Positions 6,128-12,549 are shown, counted from the first letter of the stretch. The stretch: 14,839 nucleotides of DNA from Brevundimonas sp. (GCA_031119155.1 JAVHYH010000062.1:1-14839), one strand, 5' to 3'. Numbers and translations: made by a program. The notes: generated by a model from the letters alone, not told the origin.

Positions 6128-6564
6128 TCAAGCCAGGACCGGAACACGGCGTCGTCGGCCGGGTCGTAAGCGTGCTCATCCTCCGCAAAGGCCGTCTCGC
6201 GCGCCCTCAGCCAGTCCGCCAGCATCGGCAGGATGGTGACGCGCTGCGCCTCGGGCCACAGATCGAACCCGGCGCGATCCAGCTTGTCGGCGAGGACCTC
6301 CGACACTGTCATCCAGCCGTAAGCGGGCTCAGCCATGCTCCGGAAAACCCACACCGGCAGTACCCATTTGAAGGTCTCGGGACCGCCGAGCGTGGTCTGG
6401 GCGCGGGCCATGACGATGTCGATGTCCTCGCTCGACCAGCCCTCGCTATCCGACTCCAGCATCCGCCGGATCCGTTCACGATCCTCAGACCGCGCGGCGC
6501 GCACGTTCGCACCGCCCTCGGGCAGGGCATCGGCGAAGGCGGCGAGAACGGCGGGCGGGATCAT
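6094..6564 (-). CDS. Unknown protein, third gene of the winged-helix regulator operon; C-terminus altered
   Basis: A 156-residue protein, predicted soluble: no signal peptide or clear membrane span. It opens with MIPPAVLAAFADALPEGG and has a central block, GGPETFKWVLPVWVFRSM, then TVSEVLADKLDRAGFDLWP, with spaced Trp residues. I do not recognise the family with confidence; a faint resemblance to DUF6714-type proteins is possible. The ATG at 6564 overlaps the TGA of the regulator gene (ATGA), so translation should be coupled. A longer frame upstream would overlap the regulator out of frame. The last ten or so codons (RCSVASAVT) are read from the phosphatase remnant in another frame, so the natural C-terminus has probably been replaced. 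The protein may still be functional, because its main body is intact. Confidence 0.7.
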   Translation of the reverse strand: MIPPAVLAAFADALPEGGANVRAARSEDRERIRRMLESDSEGWSSEDIDIVMARAQTTLGGPETFKWVLPVWVFRSMAEPAYGWMTVSEVLADKLDRAGFDLWPEAQRVTILPMLADWLRARETAFAEDEHAYDPADDAVFRSWLDARCSVASAVT

Positions 6565-6851
6565 GCCCCCGCCAGCCTCTGCAACTCCGCCACATGCGCC
6601 CTGAACGCCGACTTTCCCGCCAGGGTGAAGTTGATCCACGTCCTTTGCCGCCCGTCCTGTGCGGCCTTGGTCAGCTTGATGTAGCCCGCGTCCTCCATCT
6701 GCTTCAGGTGTTTGGACAGGACCGAGTCCGAGACCTTGATGGCGTCGCGGATCATGGCGAACTCGGCCTCGTCGACGCGGGACAGGATGGCGCCGATCTG
6801 CAGGCGGCCGGGGGCGTGCAGGACCGGATCGAAGACAGGGACGTCGCTCAT
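6561..6851 (-). CDS. Winged-helix transcriptional regulator (HTH_34 / MarR-ArsR-like)
   Basis: A 96-residue single-domain DNA-binding protein. The sequence DPVLHAPGRLQIGAILSRVD is followed by the recognition region FAMIRDAIKVSDSVLSKHLK, then QMEDAGYIKLTKAAQDGRQR and a wing ending TWINFTLAGKSAFRAHV. This is the typical PF13601 (HTH_34) pattern. There is no ligand domain and no cysteine, so sensing may occur through a partner protein. Its ATG overlaps the stop of the upstream membrane-protein gene (ATGA), and its own stop overlaps the start of the next gene in the same way, so all three are co-translated. Members of this family are often found next to a small multi-pass membrane protein, as here. 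The three palindromes upstream of the operon are its probable binding sites, implying autoregulation. Confidence 0.92.
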   Translation of the reverse strand: MSDVPVFDPVLHAPGRLQIGAILSRVDEAEFAMIRDAIKVSDSVLSKHLKQMEDAGYIKLTKAAQDGRQRTWINFTLAGKSAFRAHVAELQRLAGA

Positions 6852-7297
6852 GCGTCGGCCTCGTCCACTTCGCTGCGATAGACCAGCATCCAGACCCGGC
6901 TGCCGATCGACATGATGATCCAGGCGATGACGGCGTTGACCAGCGGCAGCCACCAGGGACCGTTCCACAGACTTGTCCACAGGCCGGCGATCATCAGCGG
7001 CAGGATCAGGGCGATCATGGCGAAGGACACCCAGCGGGCCTTCTTCGGGCTGTAGCCGTTGACCCACCAGCCGTAGCGGGCCTTCCAGGCGTTCATCATC
7101 CAGACCACGCCGAGGATGCCGAACACCACCGTCAGGGTGCTCCACGGCGTCGGCAGGCCCTGCCCGCCGACCATGACCGCGACCGGGATGCCGCCGACCA
7201 CATCCCAGACCGGATGATAGTCCAGCGACCGCCCGACCTCGCCGCGCGCGGCCTTGATGGCGGCCAGCGCCTCCTCGGGGGTTGGGTTCTCCGTCAT
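6848..7297 (-). CDS. Multi-pass membrane protein paired with the winged-helix regulator
   Basis: A 149-residue inner-membrane protein, first gene of the operon. The N-terminal 30 residues are hydrophilic and cytosolic-looking (TPEEALAAIKAARGEVGRSLDY). Hydrophobic segments lie at about residues 33-50, 53-71, 92-110 and 118-136. Between the second and third is an aromatic, positively charged loop, KARYGWWVNGYSPKKARW. No catalytic motif is visible. The ATG at 7297 follows AGGAGG at 5-nt spacing; the in-frame start at 7318 would fall inside the first operator palindrome. Its stop overlaps the regulator's start. The fixed pairing with a ligand-less regulator suggests that it might sense or transmit a membrane signal to it, but no sequence evidence shows contact. 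Confidence 0.85.
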   Translation of the reverse strand: MTENPTPEEALAAIKAARGEVGRSLDYHPVWDVVGGIPVAVMVGGQGLPTPWSTLTVVFGILGVVWMMNAWKARYGWWVNGYSPKKARWVSFAMIALILPLMIAGLWTSLWNGPWWLPLVNAVIAWIIMSIGSRVWMLVYRSEVDEADA

Positions 7298-7310
7298 GGC
7301 GACCTCCTCA

Positions 7311-7327
7311 CTTTCCACGTTGGAAAG
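7311..7327. promoter_or_regulatory. Operator O1 of the winged-helix operon
   Basis: CTTTCCACGTTGGAAAG: perfect 7-bp arms (CTTTCCA/TGGAAAG) around a 3-bp centre, 14 bp upstream of the ATG of the membrane protein. It overlaps the proposed -10 and transcription start, so binding should repress. Confidence 0.75.
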
Positions 7328-7353
7328 CTAGAGGTCACTTTCCATGATGGCAA
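7325..7353 (-). promoter_or_regulatory. Candidate promoter of the winged-helix operon
   Basis: On the minus strand TTGCCA (7353-7348) could be a -35 and TCTAGCTT (7332-7325) a Caulobacter-type -10 with a suitable gap. Transcription would begin near 7318, leaving a short leader with the AGGAGG site. The elements overlap operators O2 and O1. Both hexamers are imperfect, so this is tentative. Confidence 0.35.
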
Positions 7354-7354
7354 G
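7338..7354. promoter_or_regulatory. Operator O2 of the winged-helix operon
   Basis: CTTTCCATGATGGCAAG: same pattern as O1 with one changed base in the right arm (GGCAAG for GGAAAG). It covers the proposed -35. The centre is 27 bp from that of O1. Confidence 0.65.
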
Positions 7355-7360
7355 TGATAA

Positions 7361-7377
7361 TTTTCCATATTGGAAAG
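7361..7377. promoter_or_regulatory. Operator O3 of the winged-helix operon
   Basis: TTTTCCATATTGGAAAG: same pattern as O1 with one changed base in the left arm. The centre is 23 bp from that of O2, so the three sites do not repeat on one strict helical period. Confidence 0.65.
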
Positions 7378-7390
7378 TCAGGAACGCGTC

Positions 7391-7521
7391 ACCCCTCCAC
7401 CATGCTTCGCCTGCGGCTCGCACGGTCCCCCTCCCCAGCCTCGCTGGAGAGGTGAGGCTGAGTTCACCTCTCCACGCAGTGGGGAGGTGGCTCGACGGCG
7501 AAGCCGGAGAGACGGAGGGGT
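7391..7521. repeat. Intergenic palindromic element, 131 bp
   Basis: Fills the gap between the winged-helix operon and the ATP12 gene. It is bounded by an 8-bp inverted repeat (ACCCCTCC at 7391-7398, GGAGGGGT at 7514-7521). Inside, GGAGAGGTGA (7446-7455) pairs perfectly with TCACCTCTCC (7464-7473) over an 8-nt loop, and CTTCGCC near the left end pairs with GGCGAAG near the right end. It encodes no protein. Such CCCCTCC/GGAGGGG elements are, to my knowledge, dispersed in Caulobacterales genomes; only one copy is in this window. It could act as a terminator for the ATP12 operon, which ends 5 bp away. Confidence 0.6.
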
Positions 7522-7525
7522 TGGG

Positions 7526-8287
7526 TCAGTGCTCCAGCGCCCGGAACCACCGGTCGAACAGCACCGCCTCCGCCCGCCGGGCCTCGGTGCGGGCGGCGTT
7601 TTCCTCGTCGACGCCCCAGCGGGATTCCTGGAAGGCCTCGTCGATGCGGGACAGGTCGAAGGCCAGTTCGCCGGACAGGGCGCCGCGCTGGACCGCCAGA
7701 CCGAGCACGGCCGAGCCCAGCAGAGGCACGGCGGCGGCCAGCCCGGTCAGGGCGAAGTCGTCCAGTTCCAGCGCCAGTTCGCGCACGCGGGCGACGGCGG
7801 CGGGGTCCTGCGGCTTGTGGGTGATGCCCTGAGCCAGTTCCAGCGGGACGCCCAGATCGCGCGCCCAGTCGCGCCACACGCCCCACTCGCGCGCCTGCTG
7901 TTCGACCAGCGAGCCCGGCGCCTCGGCGGGGTAGCAGAGCAGGTCGGTCCCGGCGTAGGCGGCGACCTCGTCGGCCACGGCCTCGCGCACCTGCGACACG
8001 CGGTCGATGGCGGTCGAGGCCAGACGGGTGGCGGGCATGGTCTCCGGGGCGATGAACTCGCCCTGCGCCGCCCATTCGTCGGCGACCAGACGCGCGGCGG
8101 CCTCGGTCGGCAGGGCGATCTTCGCATGGGCCGGGGTCTTGGGCGCGCGACCGTCGAGCAGGACGGTCCAGCCCCCCTCGCCTTCCGACACGTCCACGAC
8201 CTTCCAGAAGCGCTTCAGCCGCTCCTCGGACTCGCGAAAGCCCTTCTTCGCGGCGACCATCGGATCAAGCGGGGGGATGTGGGACAT
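7526..8287 (-). CDS. ATP12-family F1-ATPase assembly chaperone
   Basis: A 253-residue homologue of mitochondrial Atp12p, which binds the F1 alpha subunit and prevents aggregation during ATP synthase assembly; alphaproteobacteria carry it as a likely ancestral form. Recognisable blocks are KRFWKVVDVSEGEGGWTVLL with DGRAPKTPA (N-terminal beta domain), LVADEWAAQGEFI, MPATRLASTAIDRV, and the helical-domain signature DLLCYPAEAPGSLVEQQARE followed by WGVWRDWARDLG. Its length is normal for the bacterial family. ATG at 8287; a TTG codon immediately before it is a less likely start. It begins 14 bp after the HAD stop, so it is the last gene of a crcB-rluC-HAD-ATP12 operon, an order I recall as common in alphaproteobacteria. 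It is followed by the 131-bp palindromic element. Confidence 0.93.
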   Translation of the reverse strand: MSHIPPLDPMVAAKKGFRESEERLKRFWKVVDVSEGEGGWTVLLDGRAPKTPAHAKIALPTEAAARLVADEWAAQGEFIAPETMPATRLASTAIDRVSQVREAVADEVAAYAGTDLLCYPAEAPGSLVEQQAREWGVWRDWARDLGVPLELAQGITHKPQDPAAVARVRELALELDDFALTGLAAAVPLLGSAVLGLAVQRGALSGELAFDLSRIDEAFQESRWGVDEENAARTEARRAEAVLFDRWFRALEH

Positions 8288-8301
8288 CAAAACTCTCGAA
8301 A

Positions 8302-8970
8302 TCAGGCGGTGGCGCGGGCGAAGCCGTCCAGCACCACATTCAGTTCGCCGAAGCTCTTCGCCACATGGCGGGCGCCGCCGGCGATCTGTTCCTCGGCCGT
8401 ATGGAAGCCCCAGCCGACGCCCAACGGCAGGACGCCCGCGTTGACGGCCATGGTCGCGTCATGGGCGGTATCGCCGATCATCACGGTCGAGGCGGGCTCG
8501 GCGTTACAGGCGGCCATGGCGGCGTGCAGCATGGCGGGGTCCGGCTTGCCGGGGCCGTCCTCGGCGCAGTGCGAGGACAGGAAGATTTCGGCCCAGCCCT
8601 GACGCGCCAGGTTGCGGGCCACGCCGCGGCGGTTCTGGCCGGTCGCCAGCGCCAGACGCCAGCCGTCGCGGTGCAGACGACGCAGATGATCCATGGCTCC
8701 GTCGTACAGCGGCTCCTCGTGACCGGCCTCGTACATGCGGTGGAAGCTGCGCTGGAAGCCGGCGACGAAGTCGGCCAGCTCGGCGTCGGTCAGCTGGGGC
8801 TCCAGCGTGTGCAGCGCCTTGTGCAGGCTCAGGCCCACGATCATGCGGACCCGGTCATACTCGGGCTCGGGCAGGCCCATGTCGCGCGCCGCCTCGACCG
8901 CCGCGCGGTGGATGGAGGCCCGGCTGTCCACAAGGGTGCCGTCGATGTCGAAGACCGCGAGGGGCCTCAT
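8302..8970 (-). CDS. HAD-superfamily hydrolase, phosphoglycolate-phosphatase-like
   Basis: A 222-residue HAD phosphatase with all four motifs: FDIDGTLVDS (nucleophile Asp8, acid/base Asp10), LATGQN (motif II Thr), GKPDP (motif III Lys) and MIGDTAHDATMA (motif IV acidic pair). The cap insert between motifs I and II is alpha-helical, subclass I, as in Gph and PGMB. The substrate is probably a small phosphorylated metabolite and cannot be named from sequence. The ATG at 8970 has only a poor GGGG-like ribosome site, and a strong 134-bp inverted repeat lies directly upstream (8979-9112), which could lower readthrough or translation from the rluC side. It lies between rluC and ATP12 in the same direction. 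Confidence 0.92.
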   Translation of the reverse strand: MRPLAVFDIDGTLVDSRASIHRAAVEAARDMGLPEPEYDRVRMIVGLSLHKALHTLEPQLTDAELADFVAGFQRSFHRMYEAGHEEPLYDGAMDHLRRLHRDGWRLALATGQNRRGVARNLARQGWAEIFLSSHCAEDGPGKPDPAMLHAAMAACNAEPASTVMIGDTAHDATMAVNAGVLPLGVGWGFHTAEEQIAGGARHVAKSFGELNVVLDGFARATA

Positions 8971-8978
8971 GACACACC

Positions 8979-9112
8979 CCGCTCATCCCGGCGAAAGCCG
9001 GGACCCAGCGCTTTGGGTGATGAGGGCGCACAGGCAAACGCAACACGCTGATCCTGAAACACCGGCGTCAGGCTGGACAGGACTGGGTCCCGGCTTTCGC
9101 CGGGATGAGCGG
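8979..9112. repeat. Inverted-repeat element with perfect 30-bp arms
   Basis: Left arm 8979-9008 (starting CCGCTCATCCCGGCGAAAGC) and right arm 9083-9112 are perfect reverse complements over 30 bp, separated by 74 bp. Each arm also folds on itself as CCCGGC-GAAA-GCCGGG, a GNRA-type tetraloop hairpin. The core TCATCCCGGCGAAAGCCGGGA is, to my knowledge, a dispersed intergenic repeat in several alphaproteobacteria. It lies between rluC and the HAD gene, 8 bp before the HAD ATG and 12 bp after the rluC stop. No ORF or transposase is inside. Confidence 0.85.
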
Positions 9113-9124
9113 ATTTGTGGGTAG

Positions 9125-10195
9125 TCATCTTTGCCGCCTCACGCCCTCGAACGGATCCTCGCCGTCGGCCTCGTGCGGGTCGAAGCCGAAATGGTTGAAG
9201 CCGGCCTTCATCTCGGGGCTCAGGGGCGCCTCGACGATCAGCTTGCCGCCGGACGGGTGATCCAGCTCGATGCGGCGGGCGTGGAGTTGCAGCTTCAGAC
9301 CACCGGACAGTTCGCGGGACTTGTCGTCACCGTACTTCGGATCGCCGAGGATCGGGTGGCCGATGGCGGCCATGTGGGCGCGCAGCTGGTGGGTGCGGCC
9401 GGTGAAGGGGCGCAGGGCCATCCAGGCGGCGCGGTGGGCGGCGCGGCTGATGGTGGTGAAGGCGGTCTCGGCCGGTTCGGCGCGCGGATCCTTGCGCTCG
9501 GCGGGACGCATCATCTCGAAGTCGTTGATGCCGGTCTTCTTCAGCGGCATGTCGATCTGGCCAGCCGACGGCTTGGGATTGCCGATGACGATGGCCCAGT
9601 AGGTTTTCTTCGCCTGACGGCGGGCGAAGGCCCCGGCCAGCCGCTTGGCCGCCTCCGGCCCCTTGCCGAGCAGCAGCACGCCCGAGGTGTCGCGGTCGAG
9701 GCGGTGCACCAGACGCGGCCGGTCCATCCCCTCGCCCCAGGCGCCCAGCAGGCGGTCGACGTGACGGCTGGTCTTGGTGCCGCCCTGCACGGCCAGACCG
9801 TGCGGCTTGTTCAGGGCGATGACCATGTCGTCCTCATAGAGGACCAGCGATTTGGCGAAGGCGATGTCCTTCTCCGACAGGGTGTGGGCGTCCCCCGCCT
9901 GCCGCGAGGTGTCGTCCGGGATCGGCGGCACGCGCACGGCGGCGCCGGCGGTCAGGCGGCCTTCGGGCTTGATGCGGGCGCCGTCGACGCGGATCTGACC
10001 GCTGCGGGCCATCTTCTGCACCTGGATGTTCGACAGGTGCGGCCAGCGGCGGCGGAACCAGCGGTCCAGCCGGATGCCGTCCTCGGCCTCGGCGACGTAG
10101 ATGGTCTGGACTTCCCGCTTGGGGGCATCCGTCGCTGCGTTCTGGGGCGCGTCGGCGTCGTCACCGTCAGCGGGGTTGTAGGCGTCGTCAGTCAA
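9125..10195 (-). CDS. rluC: RluA-family 23S rRNA pseudouridine synthase, RluC type
   Basis: A 356-residue enzyme. The N-terminal 28 residues are acidic and unstructured. An S4 domain follows (about 38-95: GIRLDRWFRRRWPHLSNIQV). The catalytic motif HRLDRDTSGVLLLGK has the nucleophile Asp167; ALNKPHGLAVQGG, TGRTHQLRAHMAAIGHPILG and KLQLHARRIEL complete the RluA-family signature. RluC modifies U955, U2504 and U2580 of E. coli 23S rRNA; the S4-plus-catalytic layout and the crcB neighbour support RluC over RluD, though RluD cannot be excluded. Translation begins at a TTG (10195) that overlaps the TGA of crcB (TTGA), with GGAG 7 nt upstream inside crcB. This suggests coupled and perhaps moderated translation. 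A perfect inverted repeat follows the stop. Confidence 0.92.
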   Translation of the reverse strand: MTDDAYNPADGDDADAPQNAATDAPKREVQTIYVAEAEDGIRLDRWFRRRWPHLSNIQVQKMARSGQIRVDGARIKPEGRLTAGAAVRVPPIPDDTSRQAGDAHTLSEKDIAFAKSLVLYEDDMVIALNKPHGLAVQGGTKTSRHVDRLLGAWGEGMDRPRLVHRLDRDTSGVLLLGKGPEAAKRLAGAFARRQAKKTYWAIVIGNPKPSAGQIDMPLKKTGINDFEMMRPAERKDPRAEPAETAFTTISRAAHRAAWMALRPFTGRTHQLRAHMAAIGHPILGDPKYGDDKSRELSGGLKLQLHARRIELDHPSGGKLIVEAPLSPEMKAGFNHFGFDPHEADGEDPFEGVRRQR

Positions 10196-10578
10196 AGTGC
10201 GGCTCCGAAAGCGCGGCGGGCCAGCATCAGGCCGATAAACAGGGCGGTGATCGAAACGACCACCGAAACGGCGACATAGCCTGACGCCATGGCGAACTGA
10301 CGGCGCTCGATCATCTGGACCGTCTCCAGCGAGAAGGCCGAGAAGGTGGTGAAGCCGCCGAGCACGCCCACGGCGGCGAACAGGCGGATCGTCTCACCCT
10401 GCGCGCCGCCCCTGAAGGCCAGCCAGCCGGTCAGCGCGCCCATCAGCAGGCCGCCGACCACATTGGCCGTCAGCGTCGGCCAGGGCCAGCCCGCCGTCAC
10501 GGGCAGCAGTCGTCCCAGCCCGTAGCGGGCCATGGAGCCGAGCGCGCCTCCGGCTGCAACGATGAGAAAACGTGTCAT
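10192..10578 (-). CDS. crcB: CrcB/Fluc fluoride ion channel
   Basis: A 128-residue inner-membrane protein of the dual-topology Fluc family, which exports fluoride. It shows AAGGALGSMARYGLG at the N-terminus, the central TLTANVVGGLLMG with the conserved Asn, and the signature GVLGGFTTFSAFSLE, whose Phe and Ser/Thr residues line the fluoride and central Na+ sites. Four hydrophobic segments are present. ATG at 10578; a longer in-frame extension upstream would read through the divergent gene. A good -10 (TATAAG) lies only 9 nt before the ATG, so the message is probably leaderless, and there is no space for a crcB fluoride riboswitch. It is the first gene of the crcB-rluC-HAD-ATP12 operon, and its stop overlaps the rluC start. 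Confidence 0.95.
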   Translation of the reverse strand: MTRFLIVAAGGALGSMARYGLGRLLPVTAGWPWPTLTANVVGGLLMGALTGWLAFRGGAQGETIRLFAAVGVLGGFTTFSAFSLETVQMIERRQFAMASGYVAVSVVVSITALFIGLMLARRAFGAAL

Positions 10579-10587
10579 GGTGCGGGG

Positions 10588-10615
10588 CTTATAGCGCCGA
10601 TTGAGGCCTTGCGAA
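10588..10615 (-). promoter_or_regulatory. Candidate crcB promoter
   Basis: On the minus strand TTCGCA is followed after 16 bp by TATAAG (10593-10588), a good -10. Only 9 nt separate the -10 from the crcB ATG, so transcription should start at or next to the start codon. The -35 is moderate (4 of 6). Confidence 0.5.
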
Positions 10616-10624
10616 GGGAGCCAG

Positions 10625-11131
10625 ATGACAGGTTTGATCACCGGAACACTGGCGGCGTTGATCCTGATCACGCCGCAACAAGCCCCCGCGACGCCGGAAA
10701 CACCTTCCGTCGAGCAGCTCATCGCTCGCCTCTCCATTCCCTACGCTGAGCGTGAACGCGCCGTCTATGAAGATGTCCTTGTTCTCGCCCGAGGGGACAG
10801 CACGCAACGACCACAGTGCGGATACTTCATTTCGAAAGTCGCGGTTAAGGGGCGGCTTCCGTCAGGCGAGACCACCTTCTTCTACGTCACCTGGTGCGCC
10901 GCCGGTCAGGCGATGCCGCCCGTTTCGGGACGGTGCCGGTTCGAGGTGGTGCTGATGCCGGGGGCTGATGGCTTTGTGTCCGGAGAACACGACATGCCAG
11001 CAGCGGACATGCCTTTGCCAAGCAGGCTGGCCTACGTTCGCAAGGATGTCGAACAGTTTGACTGCACGATCTCGTCCGACAGCCCAACGATTGAGCCGGC
11101 TGAGACCTCCGTGTGGGACTTCTCCTCCTGA
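10625..11131 (+). CDS. Hypothetical secreted-type protein, unrecognised
   Basis: A 168-residue protein starting MTGLITGTLAALILITPQQAPA, a short hydrophobic stretch that could be a signal peptide although it lacks the usual N-terminal Lys/Arg. The mature part has four cysteines (in QCGYF, TWCAA, GRCRF and DCTIS), which could form two disulfides in the periplasm. I chose the ATG at 10625 because GGGAG lies just before it; an in-frame TTG at 10601 adds eight residues. Codon use is less G/C-biased at third positions than in the neighbours (for example CTT, GTT, CGA, AAA, ATT and GGA all occur), which may mean recent acquisition or weak expression. It is divergent from crcB with only about 46 bp between them. 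No family is recognised. Confidence 0.68.
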   Translation: MTGLITGTLAALILITPQQAPATPETPSVEQLIARLSIPYAERERAVYEDVLVLARGDSTQRPQCGYFISKVAVKGRLPSGETTFFYVTWCAAGQAMPPVSGRCRFEVVLMPGADGFVSGEHDMPAADMPLPSRLAYVRKDVEQFDCTISSDSPTIEPAETSVWDFSS

Positions 11132-11142
11132 CCGAAACTTCA

Positions 11143-11158
11143 CTTGCCCATCGGCAAG
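11143..11158 (+). terminator. Weak hairpin after the secreted-type gene
   Basis: CTTGCC-CATC-GGCAAG forms a 6-bp stem with a 4-nt loop, 12 bp after the stop codon. No run of T follows (GTTAACGG), so it is not a classic intrinsic terminator and may only mark the transcript end. Confidence 0.3.
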
Positions 11159-11272
11159 GTTAACGGCGATACCCGAACAGCGGCGCTTCGCGTCGTGAGG
11201 GAACGTCGTCGGCCTGACGGCGTGATCTGCCATAGTCGCGTTCATCGAGACTCAAGGGACCGCCGAAGCGCC

Positions 11273-12511
11273 ATGTCGCACGACGATCACAACCACGCCC
11301 CCAACCCGAACGCGCATCCGCACAATGCGCCGGAGCCCGAGCCGTTCGGCGCCCTGAACGACGGAGGCCACGGGGGCCATGGCCACGACCAGCGCCTGCA
11401 GGCCGCGCCGAACCCGCCGCCGCCCGGCGCACAGGACAGCCCCAACCGTGAGGCGCCGCAGCCGACCTCGCAGGTCGAGGCCCCGGCCCTGCGCAGCGCC
11501 GACGGCATCCTGCGCCCCATTCAGGACAGCGAGTATTTCTCGTACGACCCGGCCTCGGTGGCCGCGGTGTCGAGCCATATCGACGAGTATTTCAACCAGC
11601 CGCTCGACATCTTCCCCTTCTGGGAGAGTGAGGGGAAACCCGACCGTTTCCACGTCCTGTTCAGCCGCCAGATCGAGGAGCGTTTCCCGGTCGACAGCGA
11701 CATCCGCAAGCTGATCCACGACTACGGTCGCCGGGTGTTCAAGGCGCTGATCGTGCATGTGACCGTCAAGCGCGGCAGCCAGCTGGCGGCGCTGGTGGCC
11801 TTCACCCTGCTGGCCACGCTGGGGCCGACCTGGTTCTCGACCTGGACCAACTCGCCGCCGATGGGACTGGGCCTGGCCTTCGCGGCCATGCTGGCGACGG
11901 TGGGAATCTTCTGGGCCGCGCAGGCGATCCTGTTCATCCAGTACCGGTTCCAGCTGGAGAACGACTCTTACGAGCTGTCGCGCGAGATCGTGACGCGGAC
12001 ACGCGAGCTGCAGAACCTGTTCACCTCCGCCCGCGCCATGGCCGATCAGGCCGAGACGCAATACCAGATGGACGGCAAGGGCTGGGGCCGCCGCGCCCTG
12101 TATCTGACCCGCCTGACCATGTGGATCGGGGCGCGGATGGAGTACCTCGAAAAATACGTCCAGATGGAGCTGTGGCGCGTGCGCCGCGAGCGCTACTGGA
12201 TGCGCTGGGCGCAGCGGATCATGACGCCGCTGGTGTTCGTGGTCTGGCTGGCGCTGTTCCTGCTGGAGCCCGCCCCCGCCGACGCCGGCGCCTTCCGCGC
12301 CCTGCAGGCCCTCGCCATCATCCTCGGCGCGGGCGTCAGCTGGCTGTCCTATTTCCGCTGGCGCACGCCGGTGGCGGCAGTCCAGGACAAGCTCGGCGTC
12401 GACGGCTGGGTCCGCTACGCCTCGCTGGACGTGGACAACGCCGTGGCGGATCAGGTGCGCCGCGACAAGGAGCGGTTGGTGGAGTACCGGGCGCTCACGC
12501 GGGGGCGGTGA
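11273..12511 (+). CDS. Four-pass membrane protein with His/Pro-rich N-terminal tail, function unknown
   Basis: A 412-residue protein in three parts. Residues 1-75 are disordered and rich in His, Pro and Asn, with eight histidines in the first 38 (SHDDHNHAPNPNAHPHN, then GGHGGHGHD). Residues 76-165 are soluble (DSEYFSYDPASVAAVSSHID). The membrane part has hydrophobic segments at about 170-190, 197-224, 316-332 and 341-360. Between the pairs is a roughly 90-residue charged helical region (YELSREIVTRTRELQNLFTS; MEYLEKYVQMELWRVRRERY) that may form a coiled coil. The tail ends basic and cytosolic-looking. I chose the ATG at 11273 because the upstream in-frame extension is unlike protein and crosses the hairpin. 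The His-rich tail could bind metals, but no transporter signature is visible. I recognise no named family. Confidence 0.85.
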   Translation: MSHDDHNHAPNPNAHPHNAPEPEPFGALNDGGHGGHGHDQRLQAAPNPPPPGAQDSPNREAPQPTSQVEAPALRSADGILRPIQDSEYFSYDPASVAAVSSHIDEYFNQPLDIFPFWESEGKPDRFHVLFSRQIEERFPVDSDIRKLIHDYGRRVFKALIVHVTVKRGSQLAALVAFTLLATLGPTWFSTWTNSPPMGLGLAFAAMLATVGIFWAAQAILFIQYRFQLENDSYELSREIVTRTRELQNLFTSARAMADQAETQYQMDGKGWGRRALYLTRLTMWIGARMEYLEKYVQMELWRVRRERYWMRWAQRIMTPLVFVVWLALFLLEPAPADAGAFRALQALAIILGAGVSWLSYFRWRTPVAAVQDKLGVDGWVRYASLDVDNAVADQVRRDKERLVEYRALTRGR

Positions 12512-12549
12512 CGCAGGCGCCGGTGATTACCGGCTGGCATCGTGCCGGA

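Noticed and set aside
5961..6188. 75-codon minus-strand frame over the remnant region
   Set aside because: Arg/Pro/Ala-rich shadow; the protein-like signal in this stretch is in another frame (the phosphatase C-terminus).
9131..10279. Plus-strand open frame of about 382 codons
   Set aside because: Antisense to rluC; it is repetitive in Gly, Val, Ala and Asp with no recognisable motif.
10579..10624. Fluoride riboswitch upstream of crcB
   Set aside because: Only about 46 bp lie between the two divergent starts, the -10 sits 9 nt from the ATG, and no crcB-motif RNA consensus is seen.
11252..12061. Minus-strand open frame of about 269 codons
   Set aside because: Antisense to the His-rich membrane protein; the composition is shadow-like and there is no domain signature.
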